Assembly (NCBI GenBank): GCA_020629735.1
Contig: JAHDCT010000003.1
Span: 26,597 to 36,285, forward strand
Direction of reading: 5' to 3'
DNA length: 9,689 bases
From: a bacterium
GTDB taxonomy: Bacteria > Patescibacteriota > Gracilibacteria > Absconditabacterales > Absconditicoccaceae
Shown here: in pieces, positions 8,524-9,689 of the stretch
Layout: each line of letters starts with the position of its first letter
Numbering within the stretch: position 1 is the first letter of the stretch
The notes under the pieces: model-generated
What the model was told of the DNA's origin: nothing
Databases searched by the model: none
Seen by the model: only the letters and a program-made list of their open reading frames with translations
Translations under genes and position numbers: made by a program

Positions 8524-9031
8524 CAGTAACTGTTGAGAGAATAAAGAAGATAGCACTTACAAAGAACCATGACAATCAAATTCCAATTATCGCAATAAAT
8601 GCGTATTTCATCCCTTTAAATCACTCACTTGCTCTTTCTTCATCATCTCCTGCAGTAAGGGTTAAGAATGCATGATATAAGAGATATACCATTGCTACTA
8701 GACCGATAATTCACAAGAAATAATTAAGTACTGCTTTTATAAGATCAGTTAATCTCTCCCATGCTGTCGCATTGTCTTCAATTGGTTCACAATAAATACC
8801 TTGTAGTCCTTCACCAGCTGCACAATCTCCAACAATGGTATCAATACCCGTATTAAATCAATCTCCCTGACCAACCTCTGGCTCAATAACATCTTCTACG
8901 TCATTCGTCAGAATTGTATCGTTATTTGGGAAAAATCAGGTATCCGGATCGAAACCTGTTGCTTGAGCAAGTCATATGACATTCATCATAAGACCTATGC
9001 TAATAAGTACCTTTATCCATACGTTTTTCAT
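8513..9031 (-). CDS. VirB2/TrbC-like T4SS pilin-type membrane protein (first copy)
   Basis: 172 residues, first gene of the secretion unit. A signal peptide (1-24, ending in AQA before TGFD) precedes an acidic extracytoplasmic region with two cysteines (70 and 81) that may form a disulfide. Two membrane helices follow (about 101-124 and 143-165), joined by a short loop with the AGDDEE motif typical of CPR T4SS pilins. Six TGA codons encode Gly and the stop is TAG. The ATG at 9031 is preceded by AAGAGG only two bases away, the sole purine-rich element near any start in the window and rather close for a Shine-Dalgarno. A promoter lies about 60 bases upstream. The paralog overlaps its last codons. 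Probable role: major or minor pilin of a type IV secretion or pilus system. Confidence 0.78.
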
Positions 9032-9074
9032 CGCCTCTTATCATATGAAGTTTCACGTGATTGATAGTGTTTAT

Positions 9075-9099
9075 ATAGCTCTATCCATCATAGCTCTAT
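9075..9099. repeat. Tandem 10-mer repeat at the pilin promoter
   Basis: ATAGCTCTAT occurs twice (9075-9084 and 9090-9099), 15 bases apart. One copy overlaps the -10 element and start site, the other lies just downstream. Each copy is itself nearly palindromic (ATAG-NN-CTAT). The position suits a repressor operator, but the regulator is unknown. Confidence 0.45.
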
Positions 9100-9126
9100 T
9101 ATAGATACGATACTGAGTAAATGCAA
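9098..9126 (-). promoter_or_regulatory. Promoter of the pilin/TraC-like operon
   Basis: On the minus strand TTGCAT (9126-9121) is followed after exactly 17 bases by a consensus TATAAT (9103-9098). The predicted start near 9091 leaves a leader of about 60 bases before the first pilin gene. The -35 touches the foot of the gltX terminator, so the two units are tightly packed but separate. Confidence 0.65.
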
Positions 9127-9165
9127 AAAAGAGCCTCGAGCTTATCGCTCTTAAAGGCCCTTTTT
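9126..9165 (-). terminator. Terminator of gltX
   Basis: On the minus strand AAAAAGGGCCT (9165-9155) pairs over 11 positions with AGGCTCTTTTT (9136-9126), with one G-U pair that would be A-C on the other strand. A nested GAGC/GCTC stem (9150-9147 with 9141-9138) lies inside, and a T-tract follows. It lies about 35 bases after the gltX stop. Confidence 0.8.
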
Positions 9166-9199
9166 ATCATGTTTATTGTCTGGCAAGATAATGAACGAT

Positions 9200-9689
9200 T
9201 TAATAACTCTTTAACCTCATCAGACTTTCTTCTTTCCCTAAGACATCTAACATTTCAAATGCTCCTGGAGATGCTTGCACTCATGTCAACATACATCTCA
9301 GTGGCCACAATACTTGCCCGTTTTTGAGTTCTTTTGCTTTTATGAAACTAATCAATTCTTCCTTTAGATATTCTTCGTTCCATTGAGCTTCGCCTATCTT
9401 TTCAAGAAGAGAAAGAACATCAGGAAGAAATCAAGCAACTAGTTCGTCTGTTACTTTCATTTTTTCTTTATTAACCATCTCACGATCAATGGTTGTTGGA
9501 CGTACGAAAAAGTACTTACAATGATCTTTAAATTGCTCAAGCGTCTGGATTCTCACTTTGATATGTTTTGCAAATGACTGCCAGTAATCTTGATCTGTAT
9601 GTTCACAAATTTCTTTCCATTCTTCGTCTCCATATAGGTAGAGGTAGTCTTTTACTTTCTGCACAAAATCAGCGTCGTCTAAATTCTTG
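9200..9689 (-). CDS. gltX: Glutamyl-tRNA synthetase, C-terminal part (5' end outside window)
   Basis: The last 162 residues of a class I glutamyl-tRNA synthetase, which charges tRNA-Glu (and often tRNA-Gln in bacteria lacking GlnRS). Identification rests on the C-terminal anticodon-binding region. The closing signature LWPLRCMLTGVQASPGAFE, then LDVLGKEESLMRL, is the characteristic end of bacterial GltX (PLRxALTG...SPGxFE). The preceding part is helical, with FVRPTTIDREMVNKEK near the middle. Two TGA codons read as Gly, one of them the conserved glycine of the LTG motif. The catalytic HIGH and KMSKS motifs would lie outside the window. It ends in TAA and has its own terminator, so it is a separate transcription unit from the pilin genes. 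Confidence is high despite truncation. Confidence 0.92.

Overview
The window reads sensibly only if TGA encodes glycine (genetic code 25), which points to a Candidate Phyla Radiation bacterium of the Absconditabacteria (SR1) or Gracilibacteria (BD1-5) lineages. Every gene carries in-frame TGA, about 94 by my count, and they fall on glycines that cannot vary in known families. The clearest is the Walker A glycine of RecA. TAA and TAG are the only stops used. The DNA is AT-rich, and almost no start codon has a Shine-Dalgarno sequence. Read with the standard code, the region looks like a field of broken fragments, yet I found no frameshift in any of the genes.

Layout. Positions 1-431 (-) hold the N-terminal part of recA. 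Its promoter abuts a Gram-positive-type LexA box (507-518). Positions 539-1192 (-) encode a stand-alone left-handed beta-helix acyltransferase resembling the C-terminal half of GlmU. Positions 1193-1948 have no protein gene. They hold a run of stable hairpins, best read as a structured RNA on the minus strand that ends in a terminator-like element (about 1343-1701), and then a plus-strand promoter and leader hairpin. Positions 1949-2125 (+) encode a 58-residue protein. Positions 2147-7189 (+) encode one uninterrupted 1680-residue protein of unknown function that contains about 58 TGA glycine codons. A bidirectional terminator at 7211-7238 closes this plus-strand unit and the unit converging on it.

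The converging minus-strand unit (9031 to 7258) encodes two paralogous signal-peptide pilin-like proteins of the CPR type IV secretion pilin type, whose frames overlap by 11 bases, followed by a protein resembling the N-terminal domain of TraC/VirB4. It has its own promoter with a tandem repeat at the start site. Upstream is the C-terminal end of gltX (9200-9689), closed by its own terminator.

Working together: the pilin/TraC-like genes look like part of a cell-surface type IV secretion or pilus machine, but the ATPase that normally accompanies them is absent here. The giant protein and its small partner appear to form one operon. A functional link to the convergent secretion genes is only a neighbourhood inference. 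recA, gltX and the acyltransferase are housekeeping genes, so this looks like a chromosomal stretch and not a mobile element. I saw no transposase, CRISPR array, tRNA or rRNA.
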